NCBI GenBank assembly: GCA_003612485.1 | Contig: RAZA01000026.1 | Coordinates: 1-64,000 of the forward strand | Origin: a bacterium D16-50 | GTDB lineage: Bacteria > Bacillota > Clostridia > Lachnospirales > Lachnospiraceae | Reading direction: 5' to 3' | Length of the DNA stretch: 64,000 nt | Shown: piece by piece, positions 35,611 to 43,570 of the stretch | How the letters are laid out: the number at the start of each line of letters is the position of its first letter | Position numbering within the stretch: the stretch's first letter is position 1 | Made by a program: the position numbers and the translations under genes | Notes under the pieces: model-generated | The model's input: only the letters and a program-made list of their open reading frames with translations | Told to the model about the DNA's origin: nothing | Database searches by the model: none

Positions 35611-36030
35611 TTAGAACCACATGGCAGCTTCTTCTTTAAATTGAGGTGTCTTTCCATTTTGATAGGGATCGTAGTTGTTCTTGTTACAGCCAAATTCTTT
35701 TAGTGACAATATTTTATCATCTGATGTCCATTCAATGAGTGATATTCCGTCAAAGGCTTCTACTTTTCCATTGTTCATTGTGTTTTTGAAATACCATTCT
35801 ACGATTGTCTGGCTTTCATTATGGAAATACTGTTTTATGTCCCATTGCAGGACAGTTCCACGGGTATTCCATTCATCAAACCATAGCTTTATTTTAGAAG
35901 CACCGTGGTATTTTGGCCCCCAGCTTTCTGTGTAAATGGCATTTTCAGAGAATATTTTTATTATTCCTAAATCTTTTTTTTGCAACCACATATCAAACCA
36001 CAATCTGATGGTTTCCTCTCGTCTATTCAT
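35611..36030 (-). CDS. SnoaL/NTF2-like small protein
   Basis: A 139-residue protein with the cone-shaped NTF2-like fold pattern: a helical start (RREETIRLWFDMWLQKKDLG), then IFSENAIYTESWGPKYHGAS and the later strand TIVEWYFKN. These domains bind small hydrophobic ligands or act as isomerase-like enzymes; which applies is unknown. CGGAGG precedes the ATG. It lies 23 bp downstream of an HxlR regulator on the same strand and is probably controlled by it. The Trp-rich active-site region matches the SnoaL-like polyketide-cyclase group found beside redox-sensing regulators. Confidence 0.7.
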   Translation of the reverse strand: MNRREETIRLWFDMWLQKKDLGIIKIFSENAIYTESWGPKYHGASKIKLWFDEWNTRGTVLQWDIKQYFHNESQTIVEWYFKNTMNNGKVEAFDGISLIEWTSDDKILSLKEFGCNKNNYDPYQNGKTPQFKEEAAMWF

Positions 36031-36053
36031 TGCAAAACCTCCGATTCATATTT

Positions 36054-36413
36054 TTACTGCTGATTTTTTGTGCAGCAGGGCGGCTGGATATCCAGCCCGT
36101 CTAAAAAGTTTGTCCCCCAATTACACATGGCATCCAGTACCGGGATAATGCTCCTGCCAAACGGGGTAAGCGAGTATAAGGTTCTGGGCGGCTTGTCCGG
36201 GATGACTTCCCGGTGTATCATCCCGCATTCTTCCAGATCGTGTAACTGCTGTGAGAGCATCTTTGGCGTTGCCTTGGGGATCATGCGCTGCAGCTCCATG
36301 TAGTGGAGCGGTTTCTCTATCAGATACCAGAGGATGAGCGGCTTGTATTTCCCGCCAATCAGAAACAGCGTGGCTTCCACCGGGCAGTTGAACTGGTCTT
36401 TTGAATATTCCAT
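36054..36413 (-). CDS. HxlR-family transcriptional regulator 1
   Basis: A 119-residue winged-helix protein. It has the family pattern FNCPVEATLFLIGGKYKPLI, with the redox or ligand-sensing Cys near the N-terminus, then ELQRMIPKATPKMLSQQLHD and EVIPDKPPRTLYSLTPFG. HxlR proteins respond to electrophiles or aldehydes and control flavoenzymes and reductases. It is divergent from the nitroreductase gene across a 149-bp gap that holds an operator-like repeat, so it probably represses both directions. GGAAGG precedes the ATG. Confidence 0.88.
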   Translation of the reverse strand: MEYSKDQFNCPVEATLFLIGGKYKPLILWYLIEKPLHYMELQRMIPKATPKMLSQQLHDLEECGMIHREVIPDKPPRTLYSLTPFGRSIIPVLDAMCNWGTNFLDGLDIQPPCCTKNQQ

Positions 36414-36438
36414 AGTCTGTATCCCTTCCTTTTTATAG

Positions 36439-36480
36439 CTACCCTTTTGGGAAGTATCTACCCAAAAAGTGCATTCTTGC
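36439..36480. promoter_or_regulatory. HxlR operator-like repeat
   Basis: CTACCCTTTTGGGAAGTAT is followed by CTACCCAAAAAGTGC: two CTACCC half-sites plus an inverted CCCTTTTGGG. A related CAAAAAAGTGCGTACTTG occurs before the second hxlR gene. Confidence 0.6.
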
Positions 36481-36562
36481 AGAATTTTTGCGTCCTGCTA
36501 AAATTTAGGACAACGGTTAACCAACACGTTCAGTATATAACAGAAAGAGAGGATTTTCTACT

Positions 36563-37081
36563 ATGGATTTTATCGAAATTGCAAAGAAGCGTTATTCCGT
36601 CCGCAGCTATCAGGACAAAAAGGTGGAGGAGGAAAAACTGCAAAAGATTCTGGAGGCGGCTCATGTGGCTCCGACAGCGGCTAACCTCCAGCCAGCCCGT
36701 CTGATCGCTGTCCAGAGCAGGGAAGGGCTTGGGAAGATTGGGAAAGGAGCGAACCTATACGGCGCACCGCTTGCAATCATCGTCTGCGCTGACCACAGCA
36801 AGGCATGGGTGCGCCCGTATGACAAAAAGCAGACCGGGGATATAGACGCCTCCATCCTGACTGACCATATGATGCTGCAGGCAACGGAATTAGGTCTTGG
36901 CTCCGTCTGGATATGCTATTTCAAGCCGGATGTGATACGAAAGGAGTTCGGGCTGCCGGATCATCTGGAGCCGGTCAACATCCTTGCAGTGGGGTATTCA
37001 GATGAGGAAGCGGCTGACCCGGAGCGCCACTCACAGACCCGTATCCCGGTGGATGAACTGGTTTCCTACGAAACGATATAG
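36563..37081 (+). CDS. Nitroreductase-family flavoprotein
   Basis: A 172-residue FMN-dependent nitroreductase. It has the start typical of the family (FIEIAKKRYSVRSYQDKKVE), HVAPTAANLQPARLIAV, and the later ELGLGSVWICYF and GYSDEEA segments that contact FMN. Substrates of such enzymes include quinones, nitro compounds and flavins; this one is not resolved. It is divergent from an HxlR regulator. An FMN riboswitch and a riboflavin transporter gene follow directly, so this is a small flavin-related cargo group. Confidence 0.9.
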   Translation: MDFIEIAKKRYSVRSYQDKKVEEEKLQKILEAAHVAPTAANLQPARLIAVQSREGLGKIGKGANLYGAPLAIIVCADHSKAWVRPYDKKQTGDIDASILTDHMMLQATELGLGSVWICYFKPDVIRKEFGLPDHLEPVNILAVGYSDEEAADPERHSQTRIPVDELVSYETI

Positions 37082-37108
37082 ACAGGTTTTGACAACTTAA
37101 TATTGGTA

Positions 37109-37245
37109 TCTTCAGGGCAGGGTGAGATTCCCGATTGGCGGTATAGTCCGCGAGCGTGAAAACGCAGGACTTGGCATAGGTCTAAGTCAGGATTTGGTGT
37201 GATTCCAAAACCAACAGTATAGTCTGGATAGAAGAAGATAAAGCT
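37109..37245 (+). ncRNA. FMN riboswitch (RFN element)
   Basis: The conserved core is clear: AGGGCAGGGTGAGATTCCCG, GGCGGTATAGTCCGCGAGC, GATTTGGTGTGATTCC, and CCAACAGTATAGTCTGGAT followed by AGAAGA. FMN binding normally turns off downstream riboflavin genes. It lies 28 bp after the nitroreductase stop and controls the ribU-like gene at 37354. Confidence 0.96.
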
Positions 37246-37293
37246 GCATCATACGAAAGATAAATGTTTTCGGATGGTGTATGCTGTTTTGGA

Positions 37294-37333
37294 CTGGCAC
37301 CTGAACATGATATTTGGGTGCCGGTTTTATTTT
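37294..37333 (+). terminator. Expression-platform terminator of the FMN riboswitch
   Basis: CTGGCACC pairs with GGTGCCGG (one wobble), followed by TTTTATTTT, 20 bp before the transporter ATG. Confidence 0.8.
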
Positions 37334-37353
37334 ACGGAAGGGAGAAAATAGAT

Positions 37354-37997
37354 ATGGACAATAATACAAAGAAGATAACGACAACAGCCATGCTCTCTGC
37401 AATAGCCTATGTGGTAGTGGTGGTAGGACGCATTCCGGTGGTACTCGTTTGAAGTATGACCCGAAGGATATCATCATCACGCTGGGCGGCCTGATATGGG
37501 GGCCGCTGACATCCTTTATCGTGTCTGTAATCGTGTCAATGATAGAAATGGTGACGATCAGTGAAAACGGGATACTTGGATGCATCATGAACATAGTGTC
37601 AACGTGTTCCTTCGCCTGCACAGTGGCAGTCATCTATAAGAAAAAACGGACATTGAAGGGAGCTGTTGCGGGACTGCTGACTGGCAGTCTGGTAATGGTG
37701 CTTGTAATGATGCTGTGGAATTATCTGATAGCCCCTATTTACATGGGATACCCCCGCGAGGCGGTTGCAAAACTACTGGTTCCGGCTTTCCTGCCATTCA
37801 ACCTGTTAAAGGCAGGGCTGAATGCGGGATTTACATTCCTGCTTTATAAACCGATCACAACAGCATTACGCAGGACGGGATATTTATCGGAGCCCGCCAC
37901 AGGGCAGAATAAAAAGCCTGTTGGATTATGGCTGTTTTTTGGGGCGGTCATCATCACCTGCATTCTGCTGATTCTGTCTCTGAATGGGATTATATAG
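37354..37997 (+). pseudogene. ribU: ribU-like riboflavin ECF transporter S component, frameshifted
   Basis: The first frame reads MDNNTKKITTTAMLSAIAY to GRIPVVLV and stops at TGA 37450-37452. The following frame continues the same protein (KYDPKDIIITLGGLIWGP, with membrane spans) to 37997. One missing base in the CGTTTGAAG stretch near 37445-37449 explains the break; with one extra T the protein reads VVLVLKYDPKD. RibU is the riboflavin-binding membrane subunit of an ECF transporter, and its place under an FMN riboswitch agrees. It is either a recent pseudogene or a base-calling error in a short T run; a re-initiated product would lack the first membrane span. Confidence 0.85.
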
Positions 37998-38063
37998 ACA
38001 AAGATAATGGTAGGGGCGGATATACGGGAGGAAGGGCTGCGCCGACAGCCCTTTCACATATTT

Positions 38064-38396
38064 TTATTGCTTCTGATATTCCTGATAGGTCTTTCCCCAT
38101 TCGCACAGCCCGCCTAAGATTGGTTTCAGGGTATTGCCTATTTCGCTTAATGAATATTCAACTTTCGGGGGAACTTCCGGGAAAACATTTCTCAGTACGA
38201 TTCCCTGTTCTTCCAGTTCCCGGAGCTGCTGTGTCAGGGTCTTGGTTGTGATGTTCCCTAAGAGCCTTTGCAGTTCATTGAACCGGATTGTGCCTTTTGA
38301 CAGATGCCAGAGTATTTTCAGTTTCCATTTCCCGCTTAAGATATTCAGTCCTAACTCTACCGGACACTGCTTATCTGCCGCCTGTACCTTTGCCAT
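38064..38396 (-). CDS. HxlR-family transcriptional regulator 2
   Basis: A 110-residue winged-helix protein (CPVELGLNILSGKWKLKILW, ELQRLLGNITTKTLTQQLRE, EVPPKVEYSLSEIG). ATG 38396 follows GAAAGGGG at good spacing; a TTG at 38444 would add 16 residues. It is divergent from the amidohydrolase gene and probably controls it. It differs clearly from regulator 1 in sequence but uses a similar arrangement and a similar operator segment, suggesting two related sensor modules in the same cargo block. Confidence 0.88.
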   Translation of the reverse strand: MAKVQAADKQCPVELGLNILSGKWKLKILWHLSKGTIRFNELQRLLGNITTKTLTQQLRELEEQGIVLRNVFPEVPPKVEYSLSEIGNTLKPILGGLCEWGKTYQEYQKQ

Positions 38397-38426
38397 ATAT
38401 TGCCCCTTTCCACGCACGGTTTCAAA

Positions 38427-38460
38427 AAGGAAACCTTGTTTCAAAAAAGTGCGTACTTGA
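38427..38460. promoter_or_regulatory. HxlR operator-like site 2
   Basis: AGGAAACCTTGTTTC is followed by AAAAAAGTGCGTACTTG. The AAAAAGTGC core is shared with the first HxlR intergenic region. Confidence 0.5.
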
Positions 38461-38518
38461 TTTTGACCTTCCTTAATGCTAACGTCAGTATACCAAAATT
38501 GTCAAGGAGGTTTTGAAA

Positions 38519-39319
38519 ATGGTCATAGACAGCCACGAACATATTATGTTCCCAACAAAAATGCAGTTGGATAAAATGGATGAGGCGGGAGTGGACAAAA
38601 CGGTATTATTCTGTACCGCACCGCACCCGGAGAAAGCAGGCACGTTAAATGAGATTGAAGCGGAAATGGCAGCCCTGAATAAGATTTTAGCAGGTTCCAA
38701 CACTAAGGGGGATAACATCAGCCGCCTGAAAAGGAATATTGCAGAAGTGGTGGAGGCAGTAAGAACATATCCTGACCGCTTTTTAGGATTCGGCGCTGTG
38801 CCTTTGGGAATGGAACTGGAAGAAACGGAGGAGTGGATCGACACACAGATCACTTCTAATTCTCTGTATGGAATTGGAGAGTTTACACCCGGCAGTGAAC
38901 AGCAGATCATGCAGTTGGAAATAATCTTTCAGGCATTGAAGAACACAAGGATTTATCCGGTCTGGGTACATACTTTTCATCCAGTCACGATGGACGGGAT
39001 AAAATGCTTAATGTCGCTATGTGAAAAGTATCCCGGCATTCCCGTTATTTTTGGACACTTGGGTGGCTCAAACTGGATGGATGTGATTAAATTCGCAAAA
39101 GAGCATGATGATGTCTACTTAGACCTTTCTGCGGCCTTTTCGTCCATAGCCACGAAAATGGCATTGACCGAGCTGCCGGAGAGATGCCTGTACAGTTCAG
39201 ATGCCCCTTATGGGGAACCGTACCTATACAGGCAGCTTATTGAATTTGTCAGCCCGGACAAGAGGACAGCAGAGATGGCATTAGGGGAGAACATATCCCG
39301 GTTACTGGAATTAAACTAA
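38519..39319 (+). CDS. Amidohydrolase-family TIM-barrel protein
   Basis: A 266-residue metal-dependent hydrolase-like protein. It has the early metal-site motif DSHEHIM and later GEFTPGSEQ, VWVHTFHP, VIFGHLGGS and LYSSDAPYGEP, the order of the amidohydrolase-2 group. Members hydrolyse or decarboxylate small aromatic or lactone substrates; the substrate here is unknown. ATG 38519 is 8 bp after AAGGAGG; a TTG at 38513 is less likely. It is divergent from HxlR 2, so it is probably induced by the compound that HxlR senses. A terminator follows. Confidence 0.85.
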   Translation: MVIDSHEHIMFPTKMQLDKMDEAGVDKTVLFCTAPHPEKAGTLNEIEAEMAALNKILAGSNTKGDNISRLKRNIAEVVEAVRTYPDRFLGFGAVPLGMELEETEEWIDTQITSNSLYGIGEFTPGSEQQIMQLEIIFQALKNTRIYPVWVHTFHPVTMDGIKCLMSLCEKYPGIPVIFGHLGGSNWMDVIKFAKEHDDVYLDLSAAFSSIATKMALTELPERCLYSSDAPYGEPYLYRQLIEFVSPDKRTAEMALGENISRLLELN

Positions 39320-39330
39320 GGATAAAGAGG

Positions 39331-39354
39331 AAGAGGGCTCACAGGCCCTTTTTC
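39331..39354 (+). terminator. Terminator after the amidohydrolase gene
   Basis: AGGGC pairs with GCCCT over a TCACAG loop, followed by TTTT. Confidence 0.65.
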
Positions 39355-39510
39355 CATATGCGGCGGTCTGCCATTTCTGCAGGCCGGCCGGGCGGCCTGA
39401 TAACGGAAATTAGTTGGAAAGCGGGGAGGTTAGAGGTAATATGCGAGTGGTGTTATCGGACGAAAGGCGAAAAACTTTAGAGCTGATTTTGAATTTTTTG
39501 TACTTCATTT

Positions 39511-39545
39511 ATGCCTTTCGTTCCATTTCGTATGCCTTTCGTTCC
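39511..39545 (+). promoter_or_regulatory. Direct repeats, likely LytTR response-regulator binding site
   Basis: ATGCCTTTCGTTCC occurs at 39511-39524 and again at 39532-39545, exactly 21 bp apart (two helical turns). LytTR regulators such as AgrA bind paired direct repeats with a GTT core at this spacing. The site is about 73 bp before a LytTR gene, so autoregulation is likely. Confidence 0.65.
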
Positions 39546-39617
39546 CTGCATCCCAAAATAACAGAAAATCTGCCGATAAATTAAGTGACGGAATGAACAG
39601 AATCCGAGGTGATGAAT

Positions 39618-40334
39618 TTGAATATAGCAGTGGTGGATGATGAGGAAATCATCCGGCAGCAGATACGCGGCTTCATAAAAAAGCAGAAGCCGGAGTTTTA
39701 TATAAGTGATTTTGCCACGGGAGAAGAATTGCTTGCGGCAAAAGTTGATTTTGACATTATCTTCCTTGACATACAGATGGAGGGCATGGGCGGCATTGAG
39801 GCGGCGAGAACCCTCCGGCAGAAGAATATGGACGCAGTGCTGGTTTTCATCACAGGCATGAAGGAATATGTGTTTGAAGCCTTTGACGTGTCGGCATTCC
39901 ATTACCTGCTAAAGCCAATTGGGGAAAAGAAATTCACGGAGGTGCTTGGCAGGGCGGTGGACGAGGTGGGGAGAAGGAAGGGGCAGAAGGAACAGCAGAT
40001 ATTCATCAAGACGAAGAATCAGGGGTATACGCTTAACTTAAGCAGCATCCTGTATATTGAAAACAGGGGGAAGAAAGTGGAGATCCATACCACGGACATG
40101 GAGGAGATCATAGAGACGTATGCCACGATGGATGAACTGGAAGGACAGCTTGAGGGCGGCTTTTACCGCTGCCACAGAGGGTATCTGGTAAATATGGCAC
40201 ACATAGTGAGATATGACAATGACAGCATTTTCCTTTCCAATGGCGGCAAAGTTTACCTGACAAGGAAGAAGCACAATGAGTTTGTAAAGGCATATATGTG
40301 GTATTTGCAGAATGGAGGGGTGTCCTGTGTATGA
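39618..40334 (+). CDS. LytTR-family response regulator (AgrA-like)
   Basis: A 238-residue two-component regulator. Its receiver domain (IAVVDDEEIIRQQI; phospho-acceptor Asp-51 in IIFLDIQM; KPIGEKKF) is followed by a LytTR DNA-binding domain (about 135-235; GYTLNLSSILYIENRGKKVE, FYRCHRGYLVN). TTG 39618 follows GAGGTG at a fair distance; ATG 39612 and GTG 39609 are in-frame alternatives. It overlaps the kinase gene, so they form a pair. Direct repeats upstream fit autoregulation. The set of small genes downstream is the probable regulon. Confidence 0.9.
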   Translation: MNIAVVDDEEIIRQQIRGFIKKQKPEFYISDFATGEELLAAKVDFDIIFLDIQMEGMGGIEAARTLRQKNMDAVLVFITGMKEYVFEAFDVSAFHYLLKPIGEKKFTEVLGRAVDEVGRRKGQKEQQIFIKTKNQGYTLNLSSILYIENRGKKVEIHTTDMEEIIETYATMDELEGQLEGGFYRCHRGYLVNMAHIVRYDNDSIFLSNGGKVYLTRKKHNEFVKAYMWYLQNGGVSCV

Positions 40335-41775
40335 AGTGGTAAGCTGGCTGTTAGAAATTTTTTCTGCCATGTTTCAGGGATACTGCCTGCAGTATTTCTT
40401 TGGGAGCTTTCAGGAGGGAAGGATACGGAACCGACGGATAGGCGGTCTGGCAGCCGCAGTGCTGTATGGGGTTCTGCGGTTAGGAGTGGGATTTTTTTTA
40501 CCAAAGGGCTATACGAGTTTTTGGGTTATCGCAAGGCTGGCAGTGATCCTGTGTATCATTTCGGTGGCTGTATTGGTCTTTTATAGGGCAGTAGGGAAGA
40601 TAACCTTATTTCTTATAGTCACATTTATGGCTGTGGGTGAAATGAGTTTTTTCCTTGCACATATGTTTTTTGAATTAGGGAATCATCTGTTCCGGTTATG
40701 GGACTGGTGTCTGGGAAATGGATACATCCAATCATTGAAATTTTATAATTTTGTTGTAAACATTACCATTATAGGAAACCAGATTTTGTTTCATGTGACT
40801 GGGGCAGCATTGCTGTATTTTACCATGAGGAAGATTGTGCGGGATTACCGGGAAAAGGATTATGCCATACACAAGACGGAACTGTTATTTATCCTTACAC
40901 CGGGGCTGGCAGGTCTGATGGTATGTACTTTACTGCGTGTTACTATAGATACAGCGGAAAGTGGTGCGCCAGAACTGTTGTATGACAGATATCCGTCACT
41001 GATAGTTATAGTGCCTGTTATCCTGCTGCTGTTACTGTTTTCCATTGTGTTCGGGGTAAAGCTCTTTCAGGACATGATCTGCTGGAACAGGGAAAAGAGC
41101 AGCCGGATTATCTTGGAAAATCAGGTCGGCAGCTTACAGGAGCATATGAGGGAGATGGAGCGTGTCTATTCCGGGATACGGGGGATGAAGCATGACATGA
41201 AGAATACGCTCTCCGTCATCATGCAGCTTGCGGGTGGAAAGGAGGAAGAACTGCAAGCCTATCTGGAGGAACTGAACCAGGCTATGGATAGGCTGGAATT
41301 CCGGTTTAAGACGGGGAACACTGTCGTGGATACCCTGCTGAACATGAAATACCATGAGATCACTCACACAGTGCCGGATTTGCAGATGGATGTGGAAGGG
41401 CTGCAGTTCCCTGAAAAGCTGTTCATCCAGAGTTATGATATCGGCATTATTTTAGGGAATGCGCTGGATAACGCAATGGAGGCTTGCAGGAAGCTGAAAG
41501 CGAAGGAGCCGGATGCAGAAGCCTTTATCTACATCAGTTCATTCCAAAAGAGGGAGCTGTTTTTCCTAAAAGTGGAGAACAGTTTTGACGGAAGGGTGGT
41601 GAGAAAACCGCAGAATGAGTTCCCCGTGACAGATAAGGCAGACCGGGAGAATCATGGGATAGGGCTTGCCAATATCAAAAGTACGGCTAAAAAGTATCAG
41701 GGGACAATGGATTTTAAGGTAAAGGGCAGGGTGTTCATCCTGTCCGTGATGATGAAAAATGAAAAGGAGGATTGA
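40327..41775 (+). CDS. GHKL sensor histidine kinase (AgrC-like)
   Basis: A 482-residue membrane sensor kinase. The N-terminal 240 residues carry about six membrane spans. The phospho-acceptor His-289 lies in GMKHDMKNTL. The ATP-binding region has the N box (ILGNALDNAMEA) and G box (NHGIGLANI) of the GHKL/AgrC group. GTG 40327 follows GGAGGGG; an in-frame ATG at 40312 would lie inside the regulator gene. AgrC-type kinases sense cyclic peptides, but no agrB or agrD gene is seen nearby, so the signal is unknown. It ends 2 bp before the next ATG and is thus coupled to it. Confidence 0.9.
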   Translation: MYEVVSWLLEIFSAMFQGYCLQYFFGSFQEGRIRNRRIGGLAAAVLYGVLRLGVGFFLPKGYTSFWVIARLAVILCIISVAVLVFYRAVGKITLFLIVTFMAVGEMSFFLAHMFFELGNHLFRLWDWCLGNGYIQSLKFYNFVVNITIIGNQILFHVTGAALLYFTMRKIVRDYREKDYAIHKTELLFILTPGLAGLMVCTLLRVTIDTAESGAPELLYDRYPSLIVIVPVILLLLLFSIVFGVKLFQDMICWNREKSSRIILENQVGSLQEHMREMERVYSGIRGMKHDMKNTLSVIMQLAGGKEEELQAYLEELNQAMDRLEFRFKTGNTVVDTLLNMKYHEITHTVPDLQMDVEGLQFPEKLFIQSYDIGIILGNALDNAMEACRKLKAKEPDAEAFIYISSFQKRELFFLKVENSFDGRVVRKPQNEFPVTDKADRENHGIGLANIKSTAKKYQGTMDFKVKGRVFILSVMMKNEKED

Positions 41776-41777
41776 AG

Positions 41778-42551
41778 ATGGATTTTGGATTGACAGGTAA
41801 ATTAAGCGGGTATTATCTGGCGCAGCAGTACCAGAAGAATGGGGCAGCAGGTAAAAGCGAGGGCATGAGCTTTGCGGAGCTTGCGGCGGCAAAGGCGGCG
41901 GGGCAGTTGGATGTGCCGGGAATGAGTTTTAAGGATATGTGGCAGGCGAGGTTTCCGGGAGCCTACTATCATACGGCAGATGCGTTCAATATTCCGCAGG
42001 GGGTATGGGAAAGGAATGATTTTCCATTTGAAAAATTTTTCCGTAATGACTTAGATGAAGCTGCCGTGAACTGGAAGCCCAATGGGGCAAATCCCGCTAT
42101 GGATTCGTCAGAGGTGCAGTCAAGGCTCCATTCAATCGCCGGGCAGAAGTCGATTGTTGTACCGCCGGAATTAGAAGACAAAATGAAAAATGATCCGGCA
42201 CTGGCAAATCAGGTCATGGCAAAGGTGGAGAGTTTTATTGCAGCAAACCAAGTACCAGGAAGGGTATGTTCCCATCTGATTGTTTTGGATGAAAATGGAG
42301 AGATTGCACGTTTCCGGGCTTCCAGTCATGGTGGTAATATTACCGGCCCGACAGAGGAAGAAATGCGTCAGTTTGAAGCAGAGCAGGCGGCAAAGAAGAA
42401 AAGGCGTGAGGAATATGCCCGGCTGAATGAGGAAAGCGCCCTGAAACGCAAGCTGATGGAGCAGGAAGCGGACGAAAGATATTATCAGACCAGCATAACC
42501 AAAAAGGCAGTTTCGATTGCGGCATATGATGCGGCGGGCATTTTGAAGTAA
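41778..42551 (+). CDS. Hypothetical protein coupled to the LytTR system
   Basis: A 257-residue soluble protein without a signal peptide. It starts MDFGLTGKLSGYYLAQQYQK and contains FKDMWQARFPGAYYHTADAF and SIVVPPELEDKMKNDPALAN, segments I recall from other Lachnospiraceae hypothetical proteins found in clusters with the NGIG-type genes (DUF3879/DUF6033-like; name uncertain). The C-terminal 70 residues are helical and charged. AAGGAGGATTGAAG precedes the ATG, immediately after the kinase stop. Its own stop is 8 bp before leader hairpin 1 of the next gene. Function unknown. Confidence 0.6.
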   Translation: MDFGLTGKLSGYYLAQQYQKNGAAGKSEGMSFAELAAAKAAGQLDVPGMSFKDMWQARFPGAYYHTADAFNIPQGVWERNDFPFEKFFRNDLDEAAVNWKPNGANPAMDSSEVQSRLHSIAGQKSIVVPPELEDKMKNDPALANQVMAKVESFIAANQVPGRVCSHLIVLDENGEIARFRASSHGGNITGPTEEEMRQFEAEQAAKKKRREEYARLNEESALKRKLMEQEADERYYQTSITKKAVSIAAYDAAGILK

Positions 42552-42559
42552 AGCAGGAT

Positions 42560-42613
42560 ATGCCCGGACTTACCATAAGGGGGCATGGGCAGCTCCGAAT
42601 GACAGAGGGGCTG
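42560..42613 (+). ncRNA. Two-hairpin leader element, copy E1
   Basis: Hairpin 1: ATGCCC and GGGCAT around a 15-base loop (GGACTTACCATAAGG). Hairpin 2: CAGCTC and GGGCTG around a 12-base loop ending GACAGAG. It lies 34 bp before the next ATG. Confidence 0.7.
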
Positions 42614-42646
42614 TCGTTGAAATATTTTATCAAGGAGGATGATAGT

Positions 42647-43324
42647 ATGTCCATGAATATTAGTGGGTTTGGTGCAGGCGGTAATTCTGCCTACAAAAGC
42701 ATCAATACAAGCAGTAAACAGTATAAAGCGGCAGCAGATGAGTTTCTGGATAGCGTCATTGCAGAAGAAGCTATGATGACACCGGAGCAGAAAATGATGT
42801 ATGAGCTGCTTGGCGGACGGGAAGCGCATATGAGAAATGTGATGAGCAACTTTAATTCTGACGGGGATTTTGTCGGGCCGGGAGGAGTTGTAGTTCCCGG
42901 AATGTATCATGGGAGGGACGGCGAAGTAGATCGCTCAACATGGCAGCAGTTGATAGATGTTTCTGATGATGCGCGGCAGAAGATGTTTGACAATGTGAAA
43001 AGGGAGTTCATTCAGGAGAATGGCATTTCCAATGGCGATACCACAAAAAGGTCTAAGATATTCAGGGAATACCAGCTAAGCGTAAAGAAGGAAGACCGTG
43101 CAAAAGGGACATGGACTTTGCAGCAGTATGAGGGGAAATACCGTTCTGCGATGTATGCGGCGGTCAAGGCGGCTAATCCGAAATGGGAGCCGGGACAGCC
43201 ATTTGATCCAAGCATACTGGACAGTGTTACAAGAGAATCCGTAGAAAGTCAGCTTGTCAAAAGAGGCAATACCCTTGTGAAAAGGTCGTCTGTTTCGGGC
43301 AGTACATTGGATGTGAAAATATAA
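42647..43324 (+). CDS. Hypothetical protein, first of the leader-associated set
   Basis: A 225-residue soluble protein beginning MSMNISGFGAGGNSAYKSIN, a short Gly/Asn/Ser-rich start that parallels the VNGIG start of the two genes downstream. The middle (MMTPEQKMMYELLGGREAHM) and the C-terminal half (STWQQLIDVSDDARQKMFDN, and later YEGKYRSAMYAAVKAANPKW) are probably helical. It is probably DUF3879-like; I am not sure of the name. GGAGGATGATAGT precedes the ATG. Expression probably depends on the leader element upstream and on the LytTR pair at the head of the cluster. Confidence 0.6.
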   Translation: MSMNISGFGAGGNSAYKSINTSSKQYKAAADEFLDSVIAEEAMMTPEQKMMYELLGGREAHMRNVMSNFNSDGDFVGPGGVVVPGMYHGRDGEVDRSTWQQLIDVSDDARQKMFDNVKREFIQENGISNGDTTKRSKIFREYQLSVKKEDRAKGTWTLQQYEGKYRSAMYAAVKAANPKWEPGQPFDPSILDSVTRESVESQLVKRGNTLVKRSSVSGSTLDVKI

Positions 43325-43339
43325 TCCTTACACCCTATT

Positions 43340-43371
43340 CCGCAGAGGCGCATAAAACTTTGCCTCTGCGG
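43340..43371 (+). terminator. Strong hairpin after the first leader-associated gene
   Basis: CCGCAGAGGC pairs with GCCTCTGCGG over a 12-base loop. No U tract follows, so it may be an mRNA-stabilising or processing hairpin rather than a true terminator. Confidence 0.5.
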
Positions 43372-43428
43372 ACTGCAAGGGTGCAGGGGAGGCTCTGAAT
43401 GGGAGAGCAGCGAAGGGAGGTGTTTGTC

Positions 43429-43452
43429 ATGAAGTTAGGCAGAGGAAGTTAG
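43429..43452 (+). CDS. Leader peptide ORF (MKLGRGS)
   Basis: A 7-codon ORF with an excellent ribosome binding site (AAGGGAGG, 8 bp before the ATG). It stops 26 bp before leader hairpin E2. The start and ribosome binding site align with those of the 9-codon ORF before E3, although the peptides differ, so the act of translation may matter more than the product. Confidence 0.4.
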   Translation: MKLGRGS

Positions 43453-43478
43453 GTGGTATGTTTGTATGAAAGAATAAA

Positions 43479-43532
43479 CTGCTCGGACTTATTATGAGAG
43501 AGCAGAGGCGGCTTTGACCGACAGAGGAGCTG
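43479..43532 (+). ncRNA. Two-hairpin leader element, copy E2
   Basis: Hairpin 1: CTGCTC and GAGCAG with the loop GGACTTATTATGAGA (15 bases). Hairpin 2: CGGCTT and GAGCTG with a 12-base loop. Stems differ from E1 but pairing and loop lengths are kept. Confidence 0.75.
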
Positions 43533-43570
43533 TAACACTAAAAATAATTGACGAATTGGAGGATTTGAAA

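Noticed and set aside
42560..42613. Known riboswitch class (c-di-GMP, FMN or similar) for the leader element
   Set aside because: None of the conserved cores I know for these classes is present; only the RFN element at 37109 matches a known class.
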